Below, piece after piece: positions 9,996 to 20,300 of a DNA stretch of 64,000 bases; within the stretch, counting starts at the first letter, position 1, and every line of letters starts with the position of its first letter. The notes under the pieces are model-generated. The model made no database searches. It saw only the letters and a program-made list of their open reading frames with translations, and was not told where the DNA came from. Source of the stretch: Echinicola salinicaeni (lineage in GTDB: Bacteria > Bacteroidota > Bacteroidia > Cytophagales > Cyclobacteriaceae); the NCBI RefSeq assembly GCF_014280965.1, contig NZ_JACODZ010000007.1:248001-312000 (forward strand). Reading direction: 5' to 3'. A program made the translations under genes and the position numbers.

Positions 9996-10027
9996 GCCCC
10001 TGTGCCAACATTAGATGGTACAGGGGC
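9996..10027 (-). terminator. Hairpin between the DUF4374 and PepSY genes
   Basis: Twelve-base arms (9996-10007 and 10016-10027, one G-U pair) with an 8-base loop lie in the 186-base gap after the DUF4374 gene. There is no T-run on the minus strand, so partial termination or mRNA stabilisation inside the operon is as likely as full termination. Confidence 0.5.
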
Positions 10028-10051
10028 AATATCAGTGCACTGAGCTTATTT

Positions 10052-11383
10052 CTAAAATACGCCTATAAAGTGGTTTCCTGGTTTATTGATCAATTTAGCA
10101 CCTACAGATACTTCTCCAGTCTGGCTGTGAAGTACATAAACATTACCATCTTTACCCAAAGGAGCTACTGCTACCAAAAGGTCATCTCCACTAACAAGGA
10201 ATCCTTGATATTGGTTAAACCTTACATCCGGATCATTTGGAATACCATCCACCAATGATGCAGTTTGTTGGTTTAGATCAATTCGAACTAGGTATCCCTG
10301 ATTGTCATCTCCATAACGGATCACAGCATAGCCGATTCCATTATTCACATATTTCCAAGCATCCACATAAACATCTGTCAGACCAAGGGCCTCATCAAGA
10401 CTGATGGAGAAATTATTGTCATATTCGTTATCAGGAGTAATTCTTAGGATATGAGAACCATTGGTATCTCTATTGGTAGCTTGGTAGATATATCCGTCTT
10501 CAGCAAGATGATTCACATTACTTCTATATCCAGAACAGTCACCATTCGCTTGAGTGGATGTAATGATTGTTGGGTTTTCCAAGGAGGGGTAATCCACCAC
10601 TACAGTCTTAGTTCCCAATCTCTCCCAGTCGCTTTCCCTGTCTCCTGTAGCAGGATTATATTTACGCATCCAGGTACCAATCAATAATTTATCACCAGCT
10701 TGGTTGAGCACAGGGGCATCCAGTCTAAAAATGCAGTGGCCGGCCAACTCTTCCTCAGCGGTCAATGGCAACTCATAATCCTTATAATCCTCTATAAGGT
10801 TTTCCTGCAGGTTCAAGTCCAATACAGTAGCTGTTCCTCTATAGTATTGAAACGGTACAGTTTCATCGGTTGCATTGTTTGCAGCAATATTGGCTACATT
10901 TACGGCAATCCCATTCTTGTCACCGTTAAACAATTTACTCCATCTTGGAGCCGTTCCTGCATATTGGGAGATATTTACCGGTACATCTTCCTCTATATAG
11001 CTGCTGCCTCCACCTACTTTAAACCTGGAATATTCACCGCCATTTTCTCCTCCATAAGCGATATTGAACATGGTACCTCCATCCTCAGACACCTGTAGTC
11101 TGGCCGTACGATTAGACTTGACTGGAGTACCATTATCAAATACATCAATTTCCTTTTCAGGATTGACCGCATCCTCATAGCTTACCGCAAAAATCTTGGT
11201 CCCACCATTGCCATCACCAGGGTTATCTCCCATAAGAGCTCCTGCGATAGTCACCCAGCGATCCGCCTCTAACCCAGTATCTGGAGTTATATCATCCTCA
11301 TTATTACAGCTGGCCATGGACAACACAGTCACCGCAAGTCCAAACTGAAGAATTCTTGATCTTAAACTGCTATAATTAAACAT
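10052..11383 (-). CDS. DUF4374 surface lipoprotein (XusB-like siderophore binder)
   Basis: 443 residues with a lipobox (SMASC, Cys about residue 26) followed by an acidic stretch, typical of surface-exported Bacteroidota lipoproteins. The rest is a repeated beta-strand pattern consistent with a beta-propeller, matching the DUF4374 family. In Bacteroides the equivalent gene between a TonB receptor and a PepSY protein encodes XusB, which captures ferric enterobactin at the cell surface. Assignment here rests on family and gene order; the ligand is not known. It lies 30 bases downstream of the receptor gene and is surely co-transcribed. Confidence 0.82.
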   Translation of the reverse strand: MFNYSSLRSRILQFGLAVTVLSMASCNNEDDITPDTGLEADRWVTIAGALMGDNPGDGNGGTKIFAVSYEDAVNPEKEIDVFDNGTPVKSNRTARLQVSEDGGTMFNIAYGGENGGEYSRFKVGGGSSYIEEDVPVNISQYAGTAPRWSKLFNGDKNGIAVNVANIAANNATDETVPFQYYRGTATVLDLNLQENLIEDYKDYELPLTAEEELAGHCIFRLDAPVLNQAGDKLLIGTWMRKYNPATGDRESDWERLGTKTVVVDYPSLENPTIITSTQANGDCSGYRSNVNHLAEDGYIYQATNRDTNGSHILRITPDNEYDNNFSISLDEALGLTDVYVDAWKYVNNGIGYAVIRYGDDNQGYLVRIDLNQQTASLVDGIPNDPDVRFNQYQGFLVSGDDLLVAVAPLGKDGNVYVLHSQTGEVSVGAKLINKPGNHFIGVF

Positions 11384-11413
11384 CTTATCGTTATATAATT
11401 GGTTAAAAATTTA

Positions 11414-13849
11414 TTAGAAATTATTGATTGAATAATTGATTTTTAGATAGAATGCACGCCCTGGTTTTTGCACTGCAAAATTGTCGTAAACCTGCTTATC
11501 AAATATATTTCTACAGTCTGCACTGATCGAAAGCCGTTTATTCGGAAGGATGTAAGTAGCCCCAAAGTCGTGAACATACTGGCGTGGAGTCCTAAAGTCC
11601 TCTATTTCCAACCAAGTGGTGTAAAACCTCTCCACAAAACTGAAATAATGCGACAGTCGTAATGCGGATCCCTTTTGGAACAAATCTTTGAAATTATATT
11701 CAAGGGAGCTATTTACCGCAAAATATGGTTCGTTGGGAACTTGTTGGTGATATTTCTCATACACATTTCCATTAGGATCATATTTTGTATTAAATACCGA
11801 ATTGAACTTGGAAAAATTTAAAGTGGCCAGCAAGGTCTTTTTATAAGTGTAGTTGGCCTGCCCCTCAAAACCGATAGCCTTGGTCCTTCCTAGGTTGACA
11901 AAGGGAGCTGTCTGCACGGCATCATTGATCCTATCATTGATCTCACGAGTGATTTTATCTCTAGTATCTCTGACAAAACCCGTAGCAGAAAAGGAAAACT
12001 CATGTTCATTACGCTCATAAGCCCCAAGCTTAAAACCAAGATTGAGATTATTGCTTATTTCAGGCCTAATACTGAGATTCTCTACAATATTTTCACCAGG
12101 ACTACCAAAGATTTCTCCTTCGGAAGGCATCCTTACGGCCTTTTCCGCAGAGGCCAGTAACAGCAAGTTATTGGATAGCTTGAATGAATAAGCCATACCA
12201 TAACCTTTGGTATTTCTTTTACTGGAAACCCGATCTTCTACACGCTCTCCTTCTTGCAATAAAGGATCCATCCTATCGATCCCCTGCACATAATATTTAC
12301 CAAAGAGATTTCCCTTCAACCTATACTGGATAAGATTAAATTCATAACCTAGGGAAGTGATGTACTTTTGTAGATCCCTAGTACCAATAAACTCACGCTC
12401 CACTGCACTTCGCATCATATCTTGATCATACCTATCAATATTGAAATACGATTGGGATAGAATGAGCTTATGATGCTGATTGATATCATAATTGGCACTT
12501 GCCCGGAAAGTACTCACATTCCTATCGATATGGTTGATGGTAGGAGCTCCCTGCTGGGCACCTTCTGGTCGTAAAATAGGTTCACCATATTTCCCTAGGC
12601 TCCTTTCACCAAACCAATTATAATTCCACTTTACGGTATCAGTCACCACCTGCGCCCGCTTGCTGAAAGAGCCGTTGAATGAAAACTCCAATCCATCGGT
12701 AAATAAATCTTCCTTCAAATAATTAAGTCCAAAAACATTTGACTGAGAAGTAGTGTAGCGGCCTTCATAAGGGATGGACATATAAGTACCATGCTGTATT
12801 TCATTATAATCATCCGATCCTGTATAGCTGATAAAAAATTGATCTGCCCATTTCACATTCGTAAATCCAAGATCGATTTTTCCCCCTAAAGACCTATAGC
12901 TATCATTGAACCTTCTTGCACGTACATAATCATACCTCCCATTGGGTAAAATATTCCTGACAAATTTTCCCCAAACCTCATAGTCATTATCAGAATAGTT
13001 GTGAAAGGCAGAGATTTTTGCAGTAAGTCCAGTAGATTCATCCCTGTAAACTGCATTGAGGTTATTCTGGAAGGTATTAAAAGATCCATAAGAAACAGAA
13101 GCCGATACATTATTGACCGCTCCTTTTTTAAGGATGACATTGATAGCACCACCCAATGCATCATCAGCAAGTTGCGCAGGTATCACCCCCTTATAAATTT
13201 CAATGCGATCGATGAGAGCTGGAGGAATACTATTCAAACCGAAAGAAGGTCCATAGGTAGAGATCGGCAGACCATCTATAAAGATGCGAACAGAACCACC
13301 TGTCATGCCGTTAAGGTTATAATTCACCCTCGAGCCTAGCCCTCCATTCTGTCGGACACGGACCCCTGCTGTTCTATTAAGCAAATCGTTGGTTTGAACA
13401 GATTGTAAGGCAGCCTTTTCGGTTTCCACCACCTCCACAGCAAATCCCTTAGTTTCTATTTCAGTCTTTACCGACTGACCTTCTACTATGACACCATCCA
13501 AATCAGTAGTGGACTCGGCTAAGGAAAAGTCCAAATGAACAACCTCATCTCCCCGCTCCACAAACACCCTCTTTGAATGAGCCTGATAGCCCATACATGA
13601 AAGTTGAAGTTCAAGATTCCCTTCAGGAACATTAAGAATTTCATACGTTCCGTCTAGAGAGGAAATAGCAGTCAGAGGACTATCCATTATTCTTACAATC
13701 GCTCCGGGTACAGGCCGGGAATTTGCATCGAATATCCTTCCTTTTAATGTTGCTGCCTGAAGATCCTGACAGAAAGCAGAAAGCCCACATAAGATCAATA
13801 AAATCCCTATCCGATATTGAATATTCGATAAAAGTAAAGACTTTTCCAT
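11414..13849 (-). CDS. TonB-dependent outer-membrane receptor (XusA-like)
   Basis: 811 residues: signal peptide (about 1-32), carboxypeptidase-regulatory-like beta domain (about 33-115), plug (about 125-240, with a TonB plug signature around NDLLNRTAGVRVR), then the 22-strand barrel ending in an aromatic-terminated strand (INYSINNF). It is not a SusC-type protein: it is shorter and has no SusD neighbour. With the DUF4374 and PepSY genes behind it, iron-siderophore import is the likely role. The upstream region carries a -7/-33 pair and a Fur-like palindrome. Confidence 0.9.
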   Translation of the reverse strand: MEKSLLLSNIQYRIGILLILCGLSAFCQDLQAATLKGRIFDANSRPVPGAIVRIMDSPLTAISSLDGTYEILNVPEGNLELQLSCMGYQAHSKRVFVERGDEVVHLDFSLAESTTDLDGVIVEGQSVKTEIETKGFAVEVVETEKAALQSVQTNDLLNRTAGVRVRQNGGLGSRVNYNLNGMTGGSVRIFIDGLPISTYGPSFGLNSIPPALIDRIEIYKGVIPAQLADDALGGAINVILKKGAVNNVSASVSYGSFNTFQNNLNAVYRDESTGLTAKISAFHNYSDNDYEVWGKFVRNILPNGRYDYVRARRFNDSYRSLGGKIDLGFTNVKWADQFFISYTGSDDYNEIQHGTYMSIPYEGRYTTSQSNVFGLNYLKEDLFTDGLEFSFNGSFSKRAQVVTDTVKWNYNWFGERSLGKYGEPILRPEGAQQGAPTINHIDRNVSTFRASANYDINQHHKLILSQSYFNIDRYDQDMMRSAVEREFIGTRDLQKYITSLGYEFNLIQYRLKGNLFGKYYVQGIDRMDPLLQEGERVEDRVSSKRNTKGYGMAYSFKLSNNLLLLASAEKAVRMPSEGEIFGSPGENIVENLSIRPEISNNLNLGFKLGAYERNEHEFSFSATGFVRDTRDKITREINDRINDAVQTAPFVNLGRTKAIGFEGQANYTYKKTLLATLNFSKFNSVFNTKYDPNGNVYEKYHQQVPNEPYFAVNSSLEYNFKDLFQKGSALRLSHYFSFVERFYTTWLEIEDFRTPRQYVHDFGATYILPNKRLSISADCRNIFDKQVYDNFAVQKPGRAFYLKINYSINNF

Positions 13850-14597
13850 GTTATCTGTATTGATGCTAAACTTGATTCTAATGAAAATTCTTATCTCATT
13901 TTGCCCTTAAAAAAATCGGAGGCTCTTTTTAAACCTTTTGATCTTATTTAGACTTAATCTAATTGAACACAAAAGTATATCACAACGGTTTATCACGCAA
14001 TATTTATTTAGATTTATTTTTAATAAAGTTAAAAATCATGCTCCAGATGCCTAGAACAGCTTCCTTGCAAATAAAAACCTCCTTTAAACAGCTATTTTAA
14101 ATCACTCTTTCTCAAAAAACCTAAGTGCATTAAGTTCCTGATTTGAACTTATCCATCCTTGAATCACCATATGGACGGCGAAAAAAATTAAAACTCGGAT
14201 AAATCTTGCTTATGATCAATCCGAAATAGGAATTTCTGATTATCCACTATGATGCCAGTAACCATAAATCCTTTGCTCAAGTGGTCGGAAAACTGAAGCA
14301 GCTGATACTTTAATCAAAAAAGTTGTTTCGATTCACTTTTAATCTTTACTGGTAAAATTGCGGATATACATTTAGGAATTAAGCAGATAACAAAAACTAT
14401 ATCTATATATCCTCAAAGACACCAGTAGTTTTTTCGTAATTAAGATATTCTTTCAGTGAGAACACAAAAGTCCAAAGAAACGATATTTTATTCCGTGCAA
14501 ACCTGTCTTCCGCCAGGTAGATCTGTGGAATCTCCCGATAAATCCGGACAGGCTGTGAGAAATAAGTTTACTATTGTAATAACGGATAATCATAAAA
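13850..14597. other. Intergenic region, 748 bases
   Basis: Apart from the receptor promoter near 13948-14000, I see no gene here. Short open frames occur on both strands (for example about 14453-14653) but have no start signals, no recognisable protein and AT-rich random composition. A GC-richer patch around 14500-14560 looks different from its surroundings and could be an eroded repeat. Confidence 0.5.
13948..14000 (-). promoter_or_regulatory. Promoter and Fur-like palindrome of the TonB receptor operon
   Basis: On the minus strand TACTTTTG (13970-13977) fits the Bacteroidota -7 element TAnnTTTG. A TTG at 13998-14000 lies 20 bases upstream as the -33 element. Immediately downstream, where transcription should begin, is TTAGA-N5-TCTAA (13948-13962). 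A palindrome at the start site suggests repression, plausibly by Fur with iron, but the regulator is an inference. Confidence 0.5.
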
Positions 14598-15278
14598 CTA
14601 TAATATCCCCTCACCGCCATCAGCATCATCAACGGCTCTGGACAGAAACTCATTAAACCCCTTCATCTTCTTATAGTTATCACAACATACATTAACGAGA
14701 TCATCCGACAGGGCTTCCTTATCCGTCAAAGGTTTGGAAACCACAAAGCTTTTCATCCTCAGAAAGTCTATAAAGGGATGGTCTGATGGATAATCCCTTG
14801 GTGAAGTCTTGAGTTTTTCCCCTCTTATTTCTCCAAATGTATCTTTGAAGGACTTCTCTTCAATAATCTCTTTTAATTCTGCTCCTGAATAATCAATTTC
14901 CTGTCTGATTTTCTTAAGCACATCTGAAGCAGGCATCCAAATCCCTCCTCCCAAAAAACACTCTCCAGGCTGTACATGCAAATAATATCCAGGCATTGGA
15001 GATTTCTTTCCTCCTGGAGAAAAATAGGCCCCCATATTATTTTTATAGGGATTCTTATTGGCACTGAATCTTATATCTCTGTTTTGTCTAAAAATACATT
15101 CCTTTGGCTTTAGGATAGCAAAGCGCGGATCCTCCTTACTTAGTTCTGTTAATATTTCTCTCACAGTACCTAAGAATCCCTCCTTTACTTCTAGATACCA
15201 ATTTCTATTTGTATCCATCCACTCTTTGCTATTATTAGCTGCTAACTGTTCTAAAAACTTCAGTGTATCCTTTTTCAT
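14598..15278 (-). CDS. DUF2461 family protein
   Basis: 226 residues matching the DUF2461/TIGR02453 family. The N-terminal helix pattern LKFLEQLAANNSKEWMDTN is present, and the conserved core FRQNRDIRFSANKNPYK (about residues 63-80) followed by the glycine-rich GYYLHVQPGECFLGGGIW are the hallmarks. The function of the family is unknown. The gene is complete and stands alone. The spacing of its last codons against a proline-free acidic tail (DDADGGEGIL) is unremarkable. Confidence 0.85.
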   Translation of the reverse strand: MKKDTLKFLEQLAANNSKEWMDTNRNWYLEVKEGFLGTVREILTELSKEDPRFAILKPKECIFRQNRDIRFSANKNPYKNNMGAYFSPGGKKSPMPGYYLHVQPGECFLGGGIWMPASDVLKKIRQEIDYSGAELKEIIEEKSFKDTFGEIRGEKLKTSPRDYPSDHPFIDFLRMKSFVVSKPLTDKEALSDDLVNVCCDNYKKMKGFNEFLSRAVDDADGGEGIL

Positions 15279-15477
15279 CCTAATGGGCTTTGATAGTTAA
15301 AAACCAGTATTTAAAGTTAAAGTTTATTTTGAGCACATTCATATAATTGATGTATCGATCAAACTTCAAGGCCAAATTTCCCCCTACTGTCAATACTTAA
15401 TAATTTTACGCTTCACATTGCAAATACACTCAAAACCAAAATAGAGAGCTTAATTCATAGCCTCGTACCGGTCAAAC

Positions 15478-15551
15478 TACGTAGAAAAATAAATTTTACG
15501 TAAATTTAATTACGTATTTTTACTTATTTTAAAATTAATCACTTACCTTAG
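15478..15551 (+). promoter_or_regulatory. Nitrate operon promoter with TACGTA repeats
   Basis: TACGTA hexamers occur at 15478-15483, 15497-15502 and 15511-15516, followed by TACTTA at 15521-15526. The last two form TACGTA-N4-TACTTA, one base off the perfect palindrome found upstream of nirB and moaD. A -7 element TACCTTAG (15544-15551) starts 17 bases after it. That is exactly the spacing at the other two promoters, and no -33 TTTG is needed. This fits an activator-dependent promoter. Confidence 0.75.
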
Positions 15552-15555
15552 CATC

Positions 15556-15972
15556 AGTAGTTTTCAGTAGCCTACTGAAAACCACACACTGCTCATCAGA
15601 AGAGGATCCGCTATTCAGTAAAAGGAATAAAAGCATTGGGATCCTCTCTGAAAAGCGCAATAGCTAATAGTCATAAGCTATAAACCTAAAACAAACCTGA
15701 CCAAGCAGTCATATTGTCTTCAGGTATAAATACGTAATCAAGCATTAACCCAAAGGCAATAATTAATTGGTCTAATATGATGTGATTGACAGATCGGTTA
15801 TACGGGAAAAGGTATAGGCCTTTCATCTAGACAAAATTTCCTAGAAGAAATGGCCGACCTTTTTATCAGATCAATCATTAAAACGAGTAAAGCAAATTTA
15901 TTTCCCAAAACCAGGGACTTATAGCTAGCATATTCCAGAGGAAAAAACATTTACCATTAACGCACTATTGAT
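15556..15972 (+). other. Long 5' leader of the nitrate operon with two hairpins
   Basis: If transcription starts just after 15551, the leader is about 415 bases, against about 60-70 for the two other promoters of this type. It begins with an 11-base-arm inverted repeat (15560-15570/15572-15582). A second stem follows, with AGAGGATCC (15601-15609) and GGATCCTCT (15639-15647), extended by a bulged CAG/CTG. Another TACGTA is at 15731-15736. No known riboswitch class is recognised. The 15279-15477 part contains nothing I can name. Confidence 0.5.
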
Positions 15973-17328
15973 ATGAAAAAAGTAGCCACAAAAGCCACCT
16001 CCATCAAGTTGTTGGATTTTAAAACCCCACAGATGAGGGCCTTTCACCTTTCTTGGTTTGCCTTCTTCCTATGTTTTTTTGGTTGGTTTGGTATTGCCCC
16101 GCTGATGGCAATCGTCAGAGAAGAATTGGATCTCAGTAAAGCTCAGATAGGCAATATCATCATCGCCTCGGTAGCTATCACCGTCATTGCCCGATTGCTC
16201 ATTGGATGGCTGGTTGATAAAATAGGACCGCGAATTACTTATACCTACCTATTGACCTTAGGCTCTATACCTGTTATGCTAATCGGTCTGAGCAATAGTT
16301 ATGAATCTTTTCTATTGTTCCGATTAGCCATTGGAGTCATCGGATCTTCCTTTGTGATCACTCAATACCACACCTCTGTGATGTTTGCTCCGAATGTAGT
16401 GGGCACAGCCAATGCCACCTCAGCGGGTTGGGGTAATATGGGCGGTGGAGTTACCCAGATGGTAATGCCTATGATTTTCGCCCTATTTGTTTCATTAGGA
16501 TTTTTGGATGCAGAGGCTTGGAGATACGCCATGATCGTACCAGGAATAGCCATGATCTTATGTGGTATAGCCTATTACAAATGGACCACTGACTTTCCAG
16601 AAGGAAATATTGCTGATTTAAGCAAAGCGGACCTGGATTACAAAAAGAACAAAAAAGCTGACGGAAAAGGAGCCTTTAAAGCAGCGGTATCCGACCACAG
16701 GGTATGGGCCTTATTCTTGATTTATGGTGCTTGCTTCGGTATAGAATTGACCATCAACAATATTGCAGCCATTTATTACCACGACCATTTTCAATTGGAC
16801 ATAAAAACCGCCGGATTGATTGCTGGCTTATTTGGTCTAATGAATCTATTTGCCCGTTCTGTAGGCGGTATGTTTGGGGACAAAGCAGGAATCAAGTGGG
16901 GATTGAAAGGACGTGTAGGACTGTTGGGCGTAGTGCTTTTAATAGAAGGGCTTGCCTTGATCCTCTTCGCCCAAATGACCATTCTTCCATTGGCCATAGG
17001 TACCATGATCCTATTCAGTCTCTTCGTACAAATGGCAGAGGGTGCTACCTTCTCTGTGGTGCCTTTTATCAATAAAAAAGCCATCGGTACCATTTCAGGC
17101 ATCGTTGGAGCTGGCGGAAATGCTGGCGCCGTAATGGCTGGATTTCTTTTCAAAATGGAGGGCGTTTCCTATGGAGAAGCATTGACGGTATTGGGCATAG
17201 CTGTGGCGGCTATAAGTGCCAGTACATTACTGGTAAGGTTCTCTGCTGAAGATGAAAAAGTAGCTCAGTATGAATTAGAAAAATCTCTAGAGGAGAAACA
17301 ATTACAACCTGAATACGCAAAAAGCTAA
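15973..17328 (+). CDS. narK: Nitrate/nitrite MFS transporter (NarK/NasA type)
   Basis: 451 residues, 12 membrane helices. The two nitrate-porter signatures of the NNP family are present: GWGNMGGGVTQ in helix 5 (about residues 154-164) and GIVGAGGNAGAVMAG in helix 11 (about 376-390). The helix-2/3 loop motif GWLVDKIGPR is typical of MFS. It imports nitrate, and perhaps exports nitrite, across the cytoplasmic membrane. It is the first gene of the nitrate operon, 15 bases before the nitrate reductase gene. Assimilatory use is inferred from NirBD and the absence of narGHI in the window. Confidence 0.93.
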   Translation: MKKVATKATSIKLLDFKTPQMRAFHLSWFAFFLCFFGWFGIAPLMAIVREELDLSKAQIGNIIIASVAITVIARLLIGWLVDKIGPRITYTYLLTLGSIPVMLIGLSNSYESFLLFRLAIGVIGSSFVITQYHTSVMFAPNVVGTANATSAGWGNMGGGVTQMVMPMIFALFVSLGFLDAEAWRYAMIVPGIAMILCGIAYYKWTTDFPEGNIADLSKADLDYKKNKKADGKGAFKAAVSDHRVWALFLIYGACFGIELTINNIAAIYYHDHFQLDIKTAGLIAGLFGLMNLFARSVGGMFGDKAGIKWGLKGRVGLLGVVLLIEGLALILFAQMTILPLAIGTMILFSLFVQMAEGATFSVVPFINKKAIGTISGIVGAGGNAGAVMAGFLFKMEGVSYGEALTVLGIAVAAISASTLLVRFSAEDEKVAQYELEKSLEEKQLQPEYAKS

Positions 17329-17343
17329 GACTTAAACCCCAGA

Positions 17344-20300
17344 GTGATGTCAACGACAAAAGCTGAAAGTTATAAAAGCACTTGTTCCTACTGTGGAGTT
17401 GGCTGTGGAATCATAGTTAACAAAGACAAAAAGGGGCGCGTTACAGTAGAAGGAGACCCTGAGCATCCAGTAAACCGGGGCATGCTCTGCTCAAAGGGCA
17501 TGAACCTTCACTATGTAGTCGAGGATAAATCAGACCGACTGCTTTACCCACAGATGCGCTGGGGAAAATCCCACCCTTTGGAAAAAGTCGATTGGGACAC
17601 TGCACTCAACAGGGCTGCGGCCGTATTCAAATCCATTATAAAAAAACATGGGCCAGACTCGGTAGCTTTTTATGTTTCCGGACAGTTCCTTACAGAAGAA
17701 TACTACTTGGTCAACAAACTGACCAAAGCTTATCTTCAAACCAATAATATAGACACCAATTCGCGGCTATGCATGAGTTCAGCCGTAATGGGTTATATAA
17801 AAACCTTGGGAGAAGACAGTGTTCCCATCTCCTATGACGATATCGAATTAGCAGACTGTTTCCTAGTGGCTGGTGCCAATCCTGCTTGGTGCCACCCTAT
17901 TCTATGGAGAAGAGTAGAAAAGCACAAGGAAGAAAACCCTGACACCAAAATAATTGTCGTTGACCCCAGAGTAACCCAAAGCTGCTCCTTGGCAGACTTG
18001 CATCTTCAAATAAGGCCTGGCACAGATGAAACGCTTTATTTGGCCATAGGACGTTGTATAATTGAACAGGGAGATATTGATCTGGAATTTATCAAACAAC
18101 ATACCGATGGTTTCGAGGCTTATAAAGAGTTGGTCATGCAAACCAGTCTTGAAGCAGCTGCTAAGACCTGCGATATCATCGTAAGTGATATAAAACTCGC
18201 TGCTTCCTATATTGGTAATGCCAAAGGTTTCCTTTCTCTTTGGGCAATGGGACTTAACCAAAGTGCCGAGGGAGTCAATAAAAACCTTGCCTTAATCGAT
18301 CTTAACTTGATAACTGGAAATATTGGCAAACCAGGCTCTGGACCATTTAGCCTTACCGGTCAACCCAACGCAATGGGAGGAAGGGAAGTTGGGGGAATGG
18401 CCACGCTATTGGCTTCTCATCGTAATCTGCTCAATCCAGAACACCGCGAAGAAGTTGCTCAGTTCTGGAATGTAGAAAGTCTTCCGGACAAGCCCGGCAA
18501 AACCGCTACCCAAATATTTGAAGGCTTAGAAGATGGTTCGATTAAAGCCCTATGGGTAATTTGCACCAATCCTCTGGTCAGCATGCCCAATGCTACACAA
18601 GTAGAAGCTGCCATGAAAAAGGCAAAGTTTGTGGTAGTCCAAGATATCTCGAGCAAAGCAGAAGCTATCCCTTATGCAGACTTGGTACTTCCCGCTGCCG
18701 GCTGGGGAGAAAAAGAGGGGACCATGACCAATTCGGAAAGGAGGATCAGCTATCTCAACAAATTCAATGAAGCTCCTGGTGAAGCCCTCCCCGATGCAGA
18801 AATCCTCATTCGTTTTGCCAAAAAAATGAATTTCAATGGTTTTGATTTTCCAAACATGGGAGAGGTATATGCAGAATATTGCCAGCTGACCAAAGGTACT
18901 AATATCGACATATCCGCTTTGGATTATGAATACCTAAAAAGCAAAGGCACCGTACAGTGGCCTTTCAAAAACAAATATGAAGGAGGAACTCCACGGCTCT
19001 TTACTGACAAAAAATTCTTTACCCCTAATGGCAGGGCCCAAATACTGGCCCGTGGGCCAAAAAACGATACCGAAAAGCCAAACAAGGATTTCCCTTTAAT
19101 CTTGACTACTGGAAGAATAAGGGACCAGTGGCACACCATGACCAGAACTGGAAAGGTATCTAAACTTAACAAGCATATTCCTACACCATTTTTGGAAATT
19201 CATCCAGAAGATGCACAAAATAGGGGAATTAAGGACGGGGAAACGGTCCTTATTTCAGGAAAAAGAGGAGAAGTAAGGGTTCATGCACAGGTAAGTGAAA
19301 AAATTAAAAAAGGGGTAGTATTCCTTCCAATGCACTGGGGGAAAATTCTAAAAAATGATTTTTCCAGGGCCAATAACCTGACAGGGAATGGTATCGACCC
19401 AGTATCCAAGCAACCAGACTTTAAATACTCGGCCGTTCAGGTAGAAAAATACATAAAACCCAAGCAGAAACTACTAATTGTAGGCGCTGGTGCTGCTGCT
19501 TACCGCTTCATCAACAGCTATAGGGAGTTTAATGAAATCGATGATATTCATGTATTTTCCAAGGAGAAATACCCTTTTTATAATAGGGTACTATTACCGG
19601 ATTATGTTAACCGCCATAAAGCTTGGGAAGATTTGCTAAAGTTCAAATCCGAGGAGGAAATGAACAAGCTAAATATCAAACTCTATATAGAAAACGGGAT
19701 TGAATCCATTGACCGTTCGAATAAAACGGTCACCGACGAAAAAGGCTTGGTCCATCATTATGATACTTTAATCCTAGCCACTGGAAGCCGCGCATTTGTT
19801 CCGGCCGATGTCCCTATGCACTTGCCTGGGATCTTTACCATGAGAAGCCGACAAAATGCTGACCAGCTTAAATCCTACCTCAACTATCAAGGACATGTCC
19901 TTATTGCTGGAGGGGGACTATTGGGACTTGAACTGGCAGCGGCACTACGAGAGATCAATATTGACGTTACCATTGTCCAATTGGGGTCGAGACTGATGGA
20001 ACGCCAACTAGACCCTATGGCCAGCTCTCTACTTCGTGAAAAAATTGAAGAAATGGGCGTGCAGCTCTATATGAACAACCAAGTATCCCACCTGGATAGT
20101 AATGAGGCTGAAAAAAGTGTTACAGTAAGCTTAAAAAGTGGAAAAACCATTCATTGTAATGCAGTAGTTTATGCCATCGGTACCCGTCCCAATATGGAAT
20201 TGGCCAAATCATCAGGACTGGATTGCGGAAGAGGTATAAAAGTAAATGATTACTTACAAACCAGCGACCCTTCCATCTTTGCCATGGGGGAAATTGCTGA

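Noticed and set aside
10070-11098. Plus-strand open frames opposite the DUF4374 gene
   Set aside because: They are antisense shadows of a well-supported lipoprotein gene.
11414-13849. SusC-type polysaccharide receptor
   Set aside because: Too short for SusC, no SusD neighbour, and flanked by DUF4374 and PepSY genes typical of iron uptake.
14453-14656. Open frames on both strands upstream of DUF2461
   Set aside because: They overlap each other and the DUF2461 3' end, have no family resemblance and lack start signals.
15850-15924. 24-codon reading frame (ATG to TAG) in the nitrate operon leader
   Set aside because: No recognisable product or convincing ribosome-binding site; a short frame in a 400-base leader is expected by chance.
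15556-15972. Molybdenum-cofactor riboswitch in the nitrate leader
   Set aside because: The stems present do not match the Moco RNA layout as far as I can judge, and that class is not known to me from Bacteroidota.
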